Assembly (NCBI GenBank): GCA_965261775.1
Contig: OZ253477.1
Coordinates: forward strand, 1,240,001 to 1,304,000
Source: G965261775 sp965261775
GTDB lineage: Bacteria; Pseudomonadota; Gammaproteobacteria; Eutrophobiales; Eutrophobiaceae
Direction of reading: 5' to 3'
DNA: 64,000 nt
Shown here: positions 1 through 8,917 of the stretch, piece by piece
Position numbering within the stretch: the stretch's first letter is position 1
Layout: each line of letters begins with the position of its first letter
The notes under the pieces: generated by a model
The model's input: only the letters and a program-made list of their open reading frames with translations
Told to the model about the DNA's origin: nothing
Database searches by the model: none
Position numbers and translations under genes: made by a program

Positions 1-609
1 CAGCCTGACCGCGCCGATTTGCGGTATCTTCAACCACGCGCCGTTCTCGCGGGCAAAACCGAAGCCGTCCGCCCCGATCACAACCCCCGGATGCAGGATC
101 ACCCGTTCCGCTACGCTGACATCCCGACATAACGTGACATTGGCAACCAAAAGACAGGATTCGCCGATATTCACATTATCCTGAATAACACAGCCGGGGC
201 CGATATGGGTATGCGGGCCGATGCTGACATTATGACCTATCACGACACCGCTGGCTACGAAAACGCTGTCATCAATGCGGCAATCATCCCCGGTGGAAAT
301 AGATTTATCATCAGAAGCAGCCCTGTCTCTGGTTTGGGGGTAAAGGTGACTGGCTATCTTCGCATAGGCCAGATAAGGATCATTCGTCAGCAATGCGTTG
401 GTTTTGCAGCCTTGAATATCCTTTTCCGTCAGGATGACGGCGGAGGCGCGGGTTTCAGGCAGATATCTGGCATAACGCCGATTTGACAGAAACGATATGT
501 CACCTTCTCCAGCCGATTGAAGGGTATTGACCGACTTGATGTTGCACGCCGGATCACCCTTTATTCTCGCCCCACATAGCCCGGCTAGTTCATACAGGGT
601 AAATGGCAT
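1..609 (-). CDS. lpxD: UDP-3-O-acylglucosamine N-acyltransferase LpxD (3' part outside window)
   Basis: This is the N-terminal 203 codons of LpxD, which N-acylates UDP-3-O-acylglucosamine in lipid A synthesis in the cytoplasm. Translation from the ATG at 607-609 gives an N-terminal uridine-binding domain followed by hexapeptide repeats (for example IGHNVSIGPHTHIGPG, then VTLCRDVSVAERVILHPG) and the GADGFGFA signature of the family's left-handed beta helix. The reading frame is open to the window edge, so about 140 residues should be missing. It lies 9 bp after skp in the usual bamA-skp-lpxD order. Identification is firm. The true C-terminus cannot be seen. Confidence 0.95.
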   Translation of the reverse strand, partial: MPFTLYELAGLCGARIKGDPACNIKSVNTLQSAGEGDISFLSNRRYARYLPETRASAVILTEKDIQGCKTNALLTNDPYLAYAKIASHLYPQTRDRAASDDKSISTGDDCRIDDSVFVASGVVIGHNVSIGPHTHIGPGCVIQDNVNIGESCLLVANVTLCRDVSVAERVILHPGVVIGADGFGFARENGAWLKIPQIGAVRL

Positions 610-618
610 ACCTCTGTC

Positions 619-1134
619 TTATTGTTTCTGCTCAAGTTTCTTGAGGTGCTCAATGACCTGATCGCTAATATCCACTCGTTTACTGGCATAGATAACGCCC
701 TCGCCAAGTATGACGTCATACTTGTTATCTTTGGCTACCTGCTGAATTGCCCGAATAATATTCTTCTGTATCTTGGCAAATTCCTCATTACGGCGGAAAT
801 TCAAATCCTCCCTGAATTCGTCCTGGCTACGTTTGAGATCGCGCTTTTTTCCAATAATCTCTCTTTCCAGTTTTGAACGTTCCTGCTCACTCATAATCGC
901 GCCGTCCCTGTTCAATTTATCCTCAAGTGCCTTTAACGCCTTCTGCTCGGCGACCAGCTTTTTGTCTAACGGCGCAAATTCTTTTTCGATCAGTTTTCTG
1001 GCCACACCCGCCTGGGGAGACTGTTCAAGCACACGGATTGCGTTGACGACGGCCAGTTTATAATTCTCCTCGGCAACCGCTTGCCCTGAAAATAAAATAA
1101 TAAAAACGGAAACCGACCCGAAAAAAGTCTTCAT
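619..1134 (-). CDS. skp: Periplasmic chaperone Skp/OmpH
   Basis: Skp is a periplasmic trimeric chaperone that holds unfolded outer-membrane proteins and hands them to the BAM complex. The 171-residue product from the ATG at 1132-1134 has a signal peptide (hydrophobic VSVFIILFSG, then QAVAEE), a short beta segment (YKLAVVNAIRVLEQSP) and a long charged coiled coil rich in Lys, Glu and Arg, as in the family's jellyfish tentacles. An upstream in-frame ATG at 1152 would add six residues; the inner start gives a cleaner signal peptide. It sits directly after bamA and before lpxD, the standard outer-membrane biogenesis order. Confidence 0.92.
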   Translation of the reverse strand: MKTFFGSVSVFIILFSGQAVAEENYKLAVVNAIRVLEQSPQAGVARKLIEKEFAPLDKKLVAEQKALKALEDKLNRDGAIMSEQERSKLEREIIGKKRDLKRSQDEFREDLNFRRNEEFAKIQKNIIRAIQQVAKDNKYDVILGEGVIYASKRVDISDQVIEHLKKLEQKQ

Positions 1135-1154
1135 GAAATTATCTCTACACATAA

Positions 1155-3473
1155 CTAGAATGATGCCCCGAAAGTAAATTGAAAGTGCTCCGTCTCATCC
1201 ATATCTTTATCATTAAGCGGCATGCCGAAGCTTGCCGATATGGCGCCGAAAGGTGAAACCCATATTCCGCTAATCCCCGTTGAATAACGAATCTCATTTA
1301 GAGAGATATCCTCATTGTCCCCATAGACATTGCCCGCATCAAAAAAGCCACTTAATCTGAAAGAATCCTTATATTGCTCCAAAAACGGCACCGGCAGGGC
1401 GATCTCCGCCCGTCCCACAATTTTGGTGTCACCGCCAAGCGGGCGATTGTTACTGTCTCTTGGCCCCAGGGTATTTGTCTTGAAAGCCCTCACGGTGCGT
1501 GGTCCGCCAGCGAAAAAGTTTTCAAAAAAAGGTAATTCGGATGTCCCGCCATAGGCATCGCCATAACCCAGATTGGCGGACAGGGATAGCACAAAGTCTT
1601 TATAGATATTTTTGAACCACTTTGTTTGATAACTGACTTTATAATACTCAAGCGAATTGCCAAAGGTCGGCACGGAGGCCTCCACTTCAATCCGATGCAA
1701 TGTGCCTTTATCCGGTAACAAATATTTATTAGTCGTGTCATACGAGAAACTCGCTTTAAAACTCAGAATGTTGAAAGTGTTGCCGTTGTTTCTGATAAAT
1801 TCTCTGACCTGATTGCCGCTTCCGCCGGTTTGCCCTATTTCGGTATTTGTGTATTCGAACAGCGTGTTAATCCTGTGATTTTCCGTCACCGGCAAACCAA
1901 AACTGATATTGCCTCCGGTGTCGCGCGTCTCATAGGAAGACAGATTGGCATTGACAGAATCTGTCTCGCTATAGAATACATTAAATCCCTGACTGATGCC
2001 ATCAATGGTAAAATAGGGATTCAGATATCCCAGGCTGTAACGTGTGTTCACCTTACTGTTATTAAATACAAACGAGATGCGTTTGCCGCTACCCAGAAAA
2101 TTATCCTGAATAACACTCGTATTAAAGATCAATCCCTGCCCCTGTGAAAAACCGAGACCCAGACCCAGACGGCCGCCCGGCGCCTCTTCAACCGTATAGT
2201 TGACATCGATCTGGTCGGCGACGCCGGGCACAGCCACCGTTTCCACGTTGACATCCTTGAAATAACCGGTTCGCTGCAGACGTTGCTTGCCTCGCTCCAC
2301 CTGTGTGGTTGATATCCATGCGCTTTCCTGTTGGCGCATCTCTCGTCTTAACACTTCATCACGGGTACTGGAGTTACCGGAGAAATTAATGCGTCGGACA
2401 TAAATACGTTTGCCGGGATCAACAAAAAATGTCAGCGCCACAAGCTTGTTTTCTTTATCAATGTCGGGGATGGAATTAACATTACCGAAAGAATAACCTT
2501 CCTCGGCGAGGCGCTCGCTTAATTTGTCACTGCTTTCAGCAATTTTTTTCCGTGAAAATAATTCTCCCGCCCGAATCTCAATAAGTTCAAGTAATTCCTC
2601 TTTAGGAACAACCATATCGCCCGTTAGTTCCACCCTGCTCACGGTAAATTGTTCGCCCTCACTGATATTAACAGTGATATAGATATCTTTTTTATCCGGT
2701 GTTATGGAGACCTGCAATGAATCAACATTAAAATCCAGATAACCGTTATCCAGATAAAACGAGTGTAATGCCTCCAGATCACCCGACAATTTCTGTTTTG
2801 AATATTGATCCTTTTTGGTGAAAGAGGAAAACAGCTTCGTCGTGCCCAGACTGAACTGCTTCAGCAGCAGTTTTTCCTCAAAGACGGCGTTACCGACAAT
2901 ATTGATCTTTTTAATCCGGGCGGCGACGCCTTCGGACAGATCGATTGATATGTCGACACGATTATCATCCAGTTCCGTCACCGTTGTTTCAATTTTGACG
3001 GCGTATTTCCCGGAGGCGTAATACTGGCGCCGCAATTCCTGTTCAATTTGGTCCAGTTGTGACTGTATGAATACCCGCCCTTCAACAAACCCGAATTGTT
3101 TCAGGCTTTCAAGCAGGTCTTCCGTTTTAATATCTTTGTTACCCGACACGGTGATGGATGCTATGGCCGGTCTTTCCTTAAAAAGGAAAACCAGTACGTT
3201 GCCGTCTTGCTCCAATACGACATCATCAAAAAAACCGGTCTTGAACAAAGTCCTGACCGCCTCGGCAGAATGCGAACTGTTAAACGTATCGCCCACCTGC
3301 ATAGAGAGATAGTTGAATACGGTCCCCGGCGTGATACGTTTCAGCCCTTCCAGGCGGATATCCTCAATCACGAATTTACCCCCATCTTCCTGCGCCTGGA
3401 CCTGCAAAAAGCAAACCAGCAGCAATAACAATGGATAAAATATTCTGCAAAATTTATATTGCATACATCTCAT
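1155..3473 (-). CDS. bamA: Outer membrane protein assembly factor BamA
   Basis: BamA is the essential Omp85 insertase of the outer membrane. The 772-residue product starts with a signal peptide (FYPLLLLLVCFLQVQAQ), then five POTRA repeats over about residues 28-425 (the first begins FVIEDIRLEGLKRI), and ends in a C-terminal beta barrel with the Omp85 signatures GGPRTVRAF and a terminal Phe (FTFGASF). The length is close to the family norm. An alternative start three codons in is possible. Its ATG overlaps the rseP stop by four bases, suggesting translational coupling, and skp follows directly. Confidence 0.97.
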   Translation of the reverse strand: MRCMQYKFCRIFYPLLLLLVCFLQVQAQEDGGKFVIEDIRLEGLKRITPGTVFNYLSMQVGDTFNSSHSAEAVRTLFKTGFFDDVVLEQDGNVLVFLFKERPAIASITVSGNKDIKTEDLLESLKQFGFVEGRVFIQSQLDQIEQELRRQYYASGKYAVKIETTVTELDDNRVDISIDLSEGVAARIKKINIVGNAVFEEKLLLKQFSLGTTKLFSSFTKKDQYSKQKLSGDLEALHSFYLDNGYLDFNVDSLQVSITPDKKDIYITVNISEGEQFTVSRVELTGDMVVPKEELLELIEIRAGELFSRKKIAESSDKLSERLAEEGYSFGNVNSIPDIDKENKLVALTFFVDPGKRIYVRRINFSGNSSTRDEVLRREMRQQESAWISTTQVERGKQRLQRTGYFKDVNVETVAVPGVADQIDVNYTVEEAPGGRLGLGLGFSQGQGLIFNTSVIQDNFLGSGKRISFVFNNSKVNTRYSLGYLNPYFTIDGISQGFNVFYSETDSVNANLSSYETRDTGGNISFGLPVTENHRINTLFEYTNTEIGQTGGSGNQVREFIRNNGNTFNILSFKASFSYDTTNKYLLPDKGTLHRIEVEASVPTFGNSLEYYKVSYQTKWFKNIYKDFVLSLSANLGYGDAYGGTSELPFFENFFAGGPRTVRAFKTNTLGPRDSNNRPLGGDTKIVGRAEIALPVPFLEQYKDSFRLSGFFDAGNVYGDNEDISLNEIRYSTGISGIWVSPFGAISASFGMPLNDKDMDETEHFQFTFGASF

Positions 3474-4837
3474 CCCAGCAAACGGGATATATCATTATAA
3501 AAAGCGACCCCAAACAATCCAAACAGTACAACCATACCAATGCGCTCGCCTAATCCCTGAACTTCTTCAGAGAGCGGTTTGCCCAATATAAACTCCAGGG
3601 CGTAATATAACAAACGTCCGCCGTCCAGCACCGGAATCGGCAACAGATTCAATATTCCCAGACTGATACTGATGATAGCCATAAAACCGAGAAACGACAC
3701 CAGACTGATACTCGCCGATTGCCCTGCATACTGCGCTATACTGATCGGACCACTGAGATTTTTGATCGATACTTCACCAATCAGCATTTTACCCAGCACA
3801 TCCAGAGTTAATACCGACATATCCCATGTCTTTTGGAATGCCTTGATAAACGCCTGCCCAAACGGATACGATTCTAACGCGAAATACGATTGAAATAAAT
3901 CCTCCGATTGAAACACAGCGGCACCAATTTTACCCATATACCGTCCATCCTGCCATACCGTCTCTGGAACCAGTGTGATGTCCACCACACGACCCCCGCG
4001 CAATACTTCTACACGCAACGCCCTGGACGGGTTATCCTGGATGATCCTGACCCATTCATTCCATGAAGCAACTGCCTTCCCGTCAACGCTCAGGATTTTA
4101 TCATGTTTCAGCAAACCGGCCTGGCGGGCGACGCCGTCCGGCAGTAATTCACCGACGACGGCGGGCAGGGTCAATTCAACGGCTTTCAAACCCAGCACTT
4201 CCAAAAGCCGTCCTTCTGCTATTTCATCAATGGACACCCCGGAGAGATCAAGCATCGTCTCGCGCCGGACACCATCACTATCCTTTGTTTCAAGCGAAAT
4301 GTGATCCCCCTGCACCACGTGTTGCAACAGCCTGTCAATGACCGACGGCCACGTTGCGGTTACCGCATTATTGACGGAGACAATCTCCTGTCCGGTTCTC
4401 AGACCGGCCTGTCCGCTGATTGAATCCGGTGTGACTTCACCGATGATCGGCTTGAGCGCGTTTATGCCGATCATGAAAATCAGCCAGTACGCGAAGACGG
4501 CAAAGATAAAATTAAACACCGGCCCGGCGGCGACAATGGCAAAACGCTGTGAAAGTGGTCTGGCATTAAACGTGCGCGTCGATTCCTCTGATCCGATTTT
4601 GTCTTCCCGTTCATCAAGCATCTTGACATATCCCCCTAACGGCAGGGCGGCGATGACGAACTCGGTCTTGTCGCGACCCAGTATTTTTTTATAAATCGGC
4701 CGGCCGAAACCGATGGAAAAACGTAACACCTTGACATGACATCGCCTGGCCACCCAGTAATGCCCGAATTCATGAAACGTAATCAATACGCCCAATACCA
4801 CGATAAAGGCGAGGACCGATTGTAATGCGCCGATCAT
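3470..4837 (-). CDS. rseP: Inner-membrane site-2 zinc metalloprotease RseP
   Basis: RseP cleaves transmembrane segments such as that of the anti-sigma factor RseA during envelope stress signalling and clears remnant signal peptides. The 455-residue protein has the zinc motif HEFGH at residues 22-26 in the first membrane helix, two PDZ domains in the periplasmic middle (about 110-310), and the third metal-ligand motif LDGG in a C-terminal helix (NLLPIPVLDGG). It overlaps dxr and bamA by four bases each, so the dxr-rseP-bamA block is probably co-transcribed and translationally coupled, as in other gammaproteobacteria. Confidence 0.96.
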   Translation of the reverse strand: MIGALQSVLAFIVVLGVLITFHEFGHYWVARRCHVKVLRFSIGFGRPIYKKILGRDKTEFVIAALPLGGYVKMLDEREDKIGSEESTRTFNARPLSQRFAIVAAGPVFNFIFAVFAYWLIFMIGINALKPIIGEVTPDSISGQAGLRTGQEIVSVNNAVTATWPSVIDRLLQHVVQGDHISLETKDSDGVRRETMLDLSGVSIDEIAEGRLLEVLGLKAVELTLPAVVGELLPDGVARQAGLLKHDKILSVDGKAVASWNEWVRIIQDNPSRALRVEVLRGGRVVDITLVPETVWQDGRYMGKIGAAVFQSEDLFQSYFALESYPFGQAFIKAFQKTWDMSVLTLDVLGKMLIGEVSIKNLSGPISIAQYAGQSASISLVSFLGFMAIISISLGILNLLPIPVLDGGRLLYYALEFILGKPLSEEVQGLGERIGMVVLFGLFGVAFYNDISRLLG

Positions 4838-6018
4838 GCCGCCATGTCCCGGACAGCTTTTACAGCAACATCCCGTGTTGCCTGATCATCCGCCAGGATG
4901 ATCTCCAGCGAATCCGCATCGTGCGAAGTAACGTTTTTCAGCGCGGCCTCAATGATATTCGCAATATCGGTAAAACGAATTTTGTTTTGTAGAAATGCCC
5001 CGACAGCAATCTCATTGGCCGCATTCAGGATCGCACCGCATGTTCCGCCCTCGCGGATCGCTTCAAACGCCAGCGACAGGCAGGGAAACCGCTGTATGTC
5101 TGGTCTCTCAAAACTCAGCGTCGCAATATCGGAAAAATCCAGCCGCTGTACCCCGGAGTCAATCCTCTCAGGCCAGCTCAGCCCGTAACTGATGGGGATG
5201 CACATATCGGGATGACCCATCTGCGCCAAAATCGAACCATCTTTATATTCCACCATGGAATGAATGATACTTTCAGGGTGTAAAACGACCTGTATCCTGT
5301 CGGGGCCGGTATGAAACAGCCAGCAGGCTTCTATGACCTCAAGCCCCTTGTTCATCATCGTCGCCGAATCCACCGATATTTTTCTGCCCATAACCCAGTT
5401 GGGATGGGCGCAGGCCTGCTCGGGCGTCATTGAGGCAAGCTGCCTGAGCGGTGTGGTGCGGAAAGGCCCGCCAGAGGCCGTCAACAGAATTTTGCTGATA
5501 CCCGATGCTTCGAAATCACCTGTGAAATTCTCAGGCATACACTGGAAAATAGCGTTATGTTCGCTGTCAACGGGCAGAAGCTCGGCATTGTTGTCGCGTA
5601 CCGTATTCATAAACAATTTTCCTGACATCACCAGCGCCTCTTTATTGGCAAGCAGTATCCGCTTGCCCGACTGCGCCGCGCACAACGTCGGCAACAATCC
5701 GGCCGCACCCACAATTGCCGCCATAACATAATCAACGTCGTCAAGCGAGGCGACTTTCATCAGGCCTTCCGTCCCGGATAAAACAACAATATCGGGCACT
5801 TTTTCCTTCAGGCCTTCTTCCAGCCTGGCGGCGGCGTCTTCATCGACCATAACGACATAATCGGGGGAGTAGTTTAAGCATTGTTTCAGCAAGGCATCTA
5901 CATTGGTATTGGCCGTTAATGCCCTTACCCTGTACCTGTCCGGGTGACGCGATACGACGTCCAGGGTGCTGACGCCGATACTGCCCGTAGAGCCCAGTAT
6001 CGCAAGCCCTTTCCTCAT
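4834..6018 (-). CDS. dxr: 1-deoxy-D-xylulose 5-phosphate reductoisomerase
   Basis: Dxr converts 1-deoxyxylulose 5-phosphate to 2-C-methylerythritol 4-phosphate with NADPH and a divalent metal, the committed step of the MEP isoprenoid pathway. The 394-residue protein has the N-terminal dinucleotide-binding motif GSTGSIGVSTLD (9-20), the LLANKEALV segment, the metal-site region VDSEHNAIFQ, the SGGPFR loop and the LKVIEAC-type segment seen here as LEVIEACWLF. Length is normal. It overlaps cdsA upstream and rseP downstream by four bases each. The downstream product feeds undecaprenyl synthesis by the nearby uppS. Confidence 0.96.
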   Translation of the reverse strand: MRKGLAILGSTGSIGVSTLDVVSRHPDRYRVRALTANTNVDALLKQCLNYSPDYVVMVDEDAAARLEEGLKEKVPDIVVLSGTEGLMKVASLDDVDYVMAAIVGAAGLLPTLCAAQSGKRILLANKEALVMSGKLFMNTVRDNNAELLPVDSEHNAIFQCMPENFTGDFEASGISKILLTASGGPFRTTPLRQLASMTPEQACAHPNWVMGRKISVDSATMMNKGLEVIEACWLFHTGPDRIQVVLHPESIIHSMVEYKDGSILAQMGHPDMCIPISYGLSWPERIDSGVQRLDFSDIATLSFERPDIQRFPCLSLAFEAIREGGTCGAILNAANEIAVGAFLQNKIRFTDIANIIEAALKNVTSHDADSLEIILADDQATRDVAVKAVRDMAA

Positions 6019-6833
6019 GCCAGCGCCCCCTGATAAATAACACCCAGCGCATAAACGGGTGCGGCGGCGGTTAAACTATCAATCCTGTCCATAACGCCGC
6101 CATGCCCCCGTAACAGGGTACCGCTGTCCTTTTTGCTGGCCTGGCGTTTCATCAGGCTTTCCATCAAGTCACCGAATACCGAGACGGCGGCGGTCACTGT
6201 TAACAGGCCAATAAACACCCATTGATTATCAATCGGCATATCCACCACCATAGCATAATACAGGCCGATCACAACGCCCGTCAGGACGCCGGCAAACGTG
6301 CCTTCCCAGGTTTTACCGGGACTGATACGAACAGCAAGCTTGCGCCTGCCCCATTTTTTCCCGACAAAATAGGCCGCCGTATCGGCCCCCCAGATCAATA
6401 ACATTAGCAACATTAACAGCGAGGCGCCATGCGTGGAAAATTTCAGCAGGATTAAACTTGACCACATCGGGATGAACAGAAACAGACCCGCTATTAAAAA
6501 AAAGTACGGTGGCTTGGCGAACAGACGCCGTTGCAATGGATAAAATAACACCAGGAATACGGCAAAAACCCAATACAGCACACCGGCCAGAATCAAACCG
6601 GAATATACCGTATTGTCATTCAGGCGATACAGACCCGCCAGGATCAGCACAACGACGAGGCTGTAGAGTCCGCTCGATTTCCCCGAAAGACGGCAGAGTA
6701 TCCCCCATTCCCATGCACCAATGACGATAAACAGACCGAACAACAGCGAAAACCACTGCACATCCGGCGCGAAAATCACGAAGATAACGATTGGTATCAA
6801 TGTTACGGCGGTAATAATGCGATGTTTAAGCAT
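6015..6833 (-). CDS. cdsA: Phosphatidate cytidylyltransferase CdsA
   Basis: CdsA makes CDP-diacylglycerol from phosphatidate and CTP in the inner membrane, the branch point of phospholipid synthesis. The 272-residue product has about eight hydrophobic segments and the family signature near its C-terminus (KDSGTLLRGHGGVMDRIDS). I chose the ATG at 6831-6833, which gives a typical MLKHRIITA start. The frame stays open for another 104 codons upstream, but that part only reads uppS out of frame. It is spaced 4 bp after uppS and overlaps dxr by four bases. Confidence 0.95.
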   Translation of the reverse strand: MLKHRIITAVTLIPIVIFVIFAPDVQWFSLLFGLFIVIGAWEWGILCRLSGKSSGLYSLVVVLILAGLYRLNDNTVYSGLILAGVLYWVFAVFLVLFYPLQRRLFAKPPYFFLIAGLFLFIPMWSSLILLKFSTHGASLLMLLMLLIWGADTAAYFVGKKWGRRKLAVRISPGKTWEGTFAGVLTGVVIGLYYAMVVDMPIDNQWVFIGLLTVTAAVSVFGDLMESLMKRQASKKDSGTLLRGHGGVMDRIDSLTAAAPVYALGVIYQGALA

Positions 6834-6837
6834 GCAC

Positions 6838-7572
6838 TTACTGCTCAAGCTGTTCGGAAATTTTGCCAAAGCGGCGCTGGCGACTGGCAAACCAGTCAAT
6901 GGCGCGTTCAAATTGTTCGGTGTCGAAGTCAGGCCATAAAACACCCGTGAAATACAACTCGGTATAGGCCAGTTGCCACAAGAGATAATTACTGATCCGC
7001 TGTTCGCCACCAGTGCGGATAAACAGATCCGGGTCGCCGCAGGCCGACAGGGAAAGCCTTTTATCGAACAGGGTTTCATCCACTTCCTCCGGGGATAATT
7101 TTTGTACGTTGATATCCTCAACGATACTCCGACAGGCCTGCACAATATCCCAGCGACCGCTGTAACTCATGGCGACATTCAGATTTAACCCCAAATTCCG
7201 GGACGTGGTCCGCTCGGAATCACCGATGGAGGTCTGCAATTCATCGCTGAGCCTGGTGCGATCCCCGATAAATCTCAACCTGATATTATTCTGGTTGAGC
7301 ATATCAACTTTTGACTTTAAGGAAGAAATAAACAGATCCATCAACCGTTCAATCTCCTTTTGCGGTCGCTCCCAGTTTTCACGGCTGAAGGCATAAACGG
7401 TAATGGCGCGCAAATTGATTTTTACCGCCTGCTCAATAAGCCTTTCCAGGGTCTGGACACCTGCACGATGCCCGGCAATGCGCGGCAACCCTTTCTTTTT
7501 CGCCCACCGACCGTTTCCATCCATAACAATCGCGATGTGCTCCAGTTGCACTGTTTTAGGAACACCCGACAT
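6838..7572 (-). CDS. uppS: Undecaprenyl diphosphate synthase
   Basis: UppS (IspU) condenses isopentenyl diphosphate units onto farnesyl diphosphate to make the C55 carrier lipid for peptidoglycan and LPS. The 244-residue protein has the cis-prenyltransferase signature HIAIVMDGNGRWAKKKG with the catalytic Asp at 18, the GHRAG motif, and the C-terminal RTGGEQRISNYLLWQ and WPDF motifs. Length is typical. It lies 41 bp downstream of frr and 4 bp before cdsA. The context (frr-uppS-cdsA-dxr) is the standard gammaproteobacterial arrangement. Confidence 0.97.
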   Translation of the reverse strand: MSGVPKTVQLEHIAIVMDGNGRWAKKKGLPRIAGHRAGVQTLERLIEQAVKINLRAITVYAFSRENWERPQKEIERLMDLFISSLKSKVDMLNQNNIRLRFIGDRTRLSDELQTSIGDSERTTSRNLGLNLNVAMSYSGRWDIVQACRSIVEDINVQKLSPEEVDETLFDKRLSLSACGDPDLFIRTGGEQRISNYLLWQLAYTELYFTGVLWPDFDTEQFERAIDWFASRQRRFGKISEQLEQ

Positions 7573-7613
7573 TTCCGGTAGATAAAATCAAAATCGTGAC
7601 AAATTGAAGCAAG

Positions 7614-8168
7614 TCATACCTCAAGCATTTCGGCTTCTTTTTGTTCCAGGGATTTATCAATCAGGGCGATGTGTTCATCCGTTAAATTTTGGATCCGGCT
7701 TCCCGCCATGCGTTCATCGTCTTCCGTGATCATTTTTTCCTTTACAAACTCCTTGAAAGAGGCATTGGCATCACGCCGGATATTACGTATGGACACCCTG
7801 GCCTTTTCGGCTTCACCGCGGACAACCTTGATCAGATCCCGGCGACGCTCTTCTGTCAACGGCGGTAACGGTACGCGTATCATATCGCCCGTGATAACAG
7901 GGTTCAAACCCAGATCGGCGTTCATGATGGCCTTTTCAATGGCGGAAACACTGCCTTTGTCGTAGGCGTTCACACTCAGCGTTCTGGCGTCAGCCACATT
8001 GATCCCGGCAAGCTTTTTGAGGGGTGTGTCACTCCCATAATAGTTCACATTGATATGTTCCAGCAGACTGGGGTGGGCGCGGCCCGTTCGAATTTTTGAC
8101 ATCCCGGCGTTCAACGCTTCAATGCTTTTCAACATCCGCTTGCCCGCATCACTGATAATATCTTCCAT
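7614..8168 (-). CDS. frr: Ribosome recycling factor
   Basis: RRF, with EF-G, splits post-termination ribosomes. The 184-residue protein matches the family length (about 185) and shows the two-domain pattern: a long helical coiled-coil domain at both ends and a central beta domain. Recognisable segments are SKIRTGRAHPSLLEHI, YYGSDTPL, the Pro-rich IRVPLPPLTEERR loop and VSIRNIRRDAN. Its ATG shares a base with the pyrH stop codon, so translation is probably coupled. It belongs to the rpsB-tsf-pyrH-frr cluster. Confidence 0.97.
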   Translation of the reverse strand: MEDIISDAGKRMLKSIEALNAGMSKIRTGRAHPSLLEHINVNYYGSDTPLKKLAGINVADARTLSVNAYDKGSVSAIEKAIMNADLGLNPVITGDMIRVPLPPLTEERRRDLIKVVRGEAEKARVSIRNIRRDANASFKEFVKEKMITEDDERMAGSRIQNLTDEHIALIDKSLEQKEAEMLEV

Positions 8169-8917
8169 TATGCCATGGCCCTCACCGTTTTATTGCTTAC
8201 CAAAGTCCCCTCATTCTCGCCCCTGACTGCTCTTGACAGAGCGCCCCCCTTAGTCATATCCAATACTCTAAGCGGCATATGATTATCCCGACAAAGCACG
8301 ACTGCCGTGGTGTCCATCACGCCCAGTTTACGCTCGATCACCTCATCATAGGACAGGGAATCATAACGCATGGCCTGTTTATCCCTGACCGGATCAGAAG
8401 AATAAATACCGTCAACCTTGGTGGCCTTGATCAACAGCTCGGCGCCGATCTCAATCGCACGCAGACTGGCCGCCGAATCCGTCGTAAAAAAAGGATTGCC
8501 CGTTCCGGCCGCCATGATAACCACCCGTCCCTTTTCAAGATGGCGAACCGCGCGACGGCGAATATAATCTTCACAAACCTGATTGATTTTAAGCGCCGAC
8601 ATGACCCGCGCATGTAAATCAACGTGCTCAAGCGCATCCTGCATAGCCAGTGCGTTCATAATGGTCGCCAGCATCCCCATATGATCGGCGGTAACGCGAT
8701 CAACCGACCCCGCAGACAGACTGGTTCCCCGAAAGATATTACCGCCGCCTATCACGATGGCAATCTGGACGCCCTGCTTATGCAATTCCCGGATCTCTCC
8801 GGCGAGCCACGCGATAATTTTCGGGTCAATGCCGTAGGCCCTGCTCCCTGTCAATGCCTCGCCGCTGAGTTTTAATAAAATCCGTTTATATCTGAATGAA
8901 TCGGGCGAGGCCGCCAT
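8168..8917 (-). CDS. pyrH: UMP kinase
   Basis: PyrH phosphorylates UMP to UDP with ATP in pyrimidine nucleotide synthesis and belongs to the amino-acid kinase fold, acting as a hexamer. The 249-residue protein has the N-terminal KRILLKLSGEAL motif, the VIGGGNIFRG glycine-rich loop, the DHMGMLATIMNALA helix, AAGTGNPFFTTDSAA and the nucleotide-binding TKVDGIYSSDP. Start and stop touch the neighbouring tsf and frr genes by one base each (TAATG arrangement), indicating coupling within the operon. Confidence 0.97.
   Translation of the reverse strand: MAASPDSFRYKRILLKLSGEALTGSRAYGIDPKIIAWLAGEIRELHKQGVQIAIVIGGGNIFRGTSLSAGSVDRVTADHMGMLATIMNALAMQDALEHVDLHARVMSALKINQVCEDYIRRRAVRHLEKGRVVIMAAGTGNPFFTTDSAASLRAIEIGAELLIKATKVDGIYSSDPVRDKQAMRYDSLSYDEVIERKLGVMDTTAVVLCRDNHMPLRVLDMTKGGALSRAVRGENEGTLVSNKTVRAMA

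Noticed and set aside
6834..7145. N-terminal extension of the cdsA frame by 104 codons
   Set aside because: The extension reads uppS out of frame, and the ATG at 6831-6833 gives the normal CdsA start.
7895..7920. GGTTCAAACC string resembling a tRNA T-loop
   Set aside because: It lies within intact frr and no cloverleaf can be built around it.
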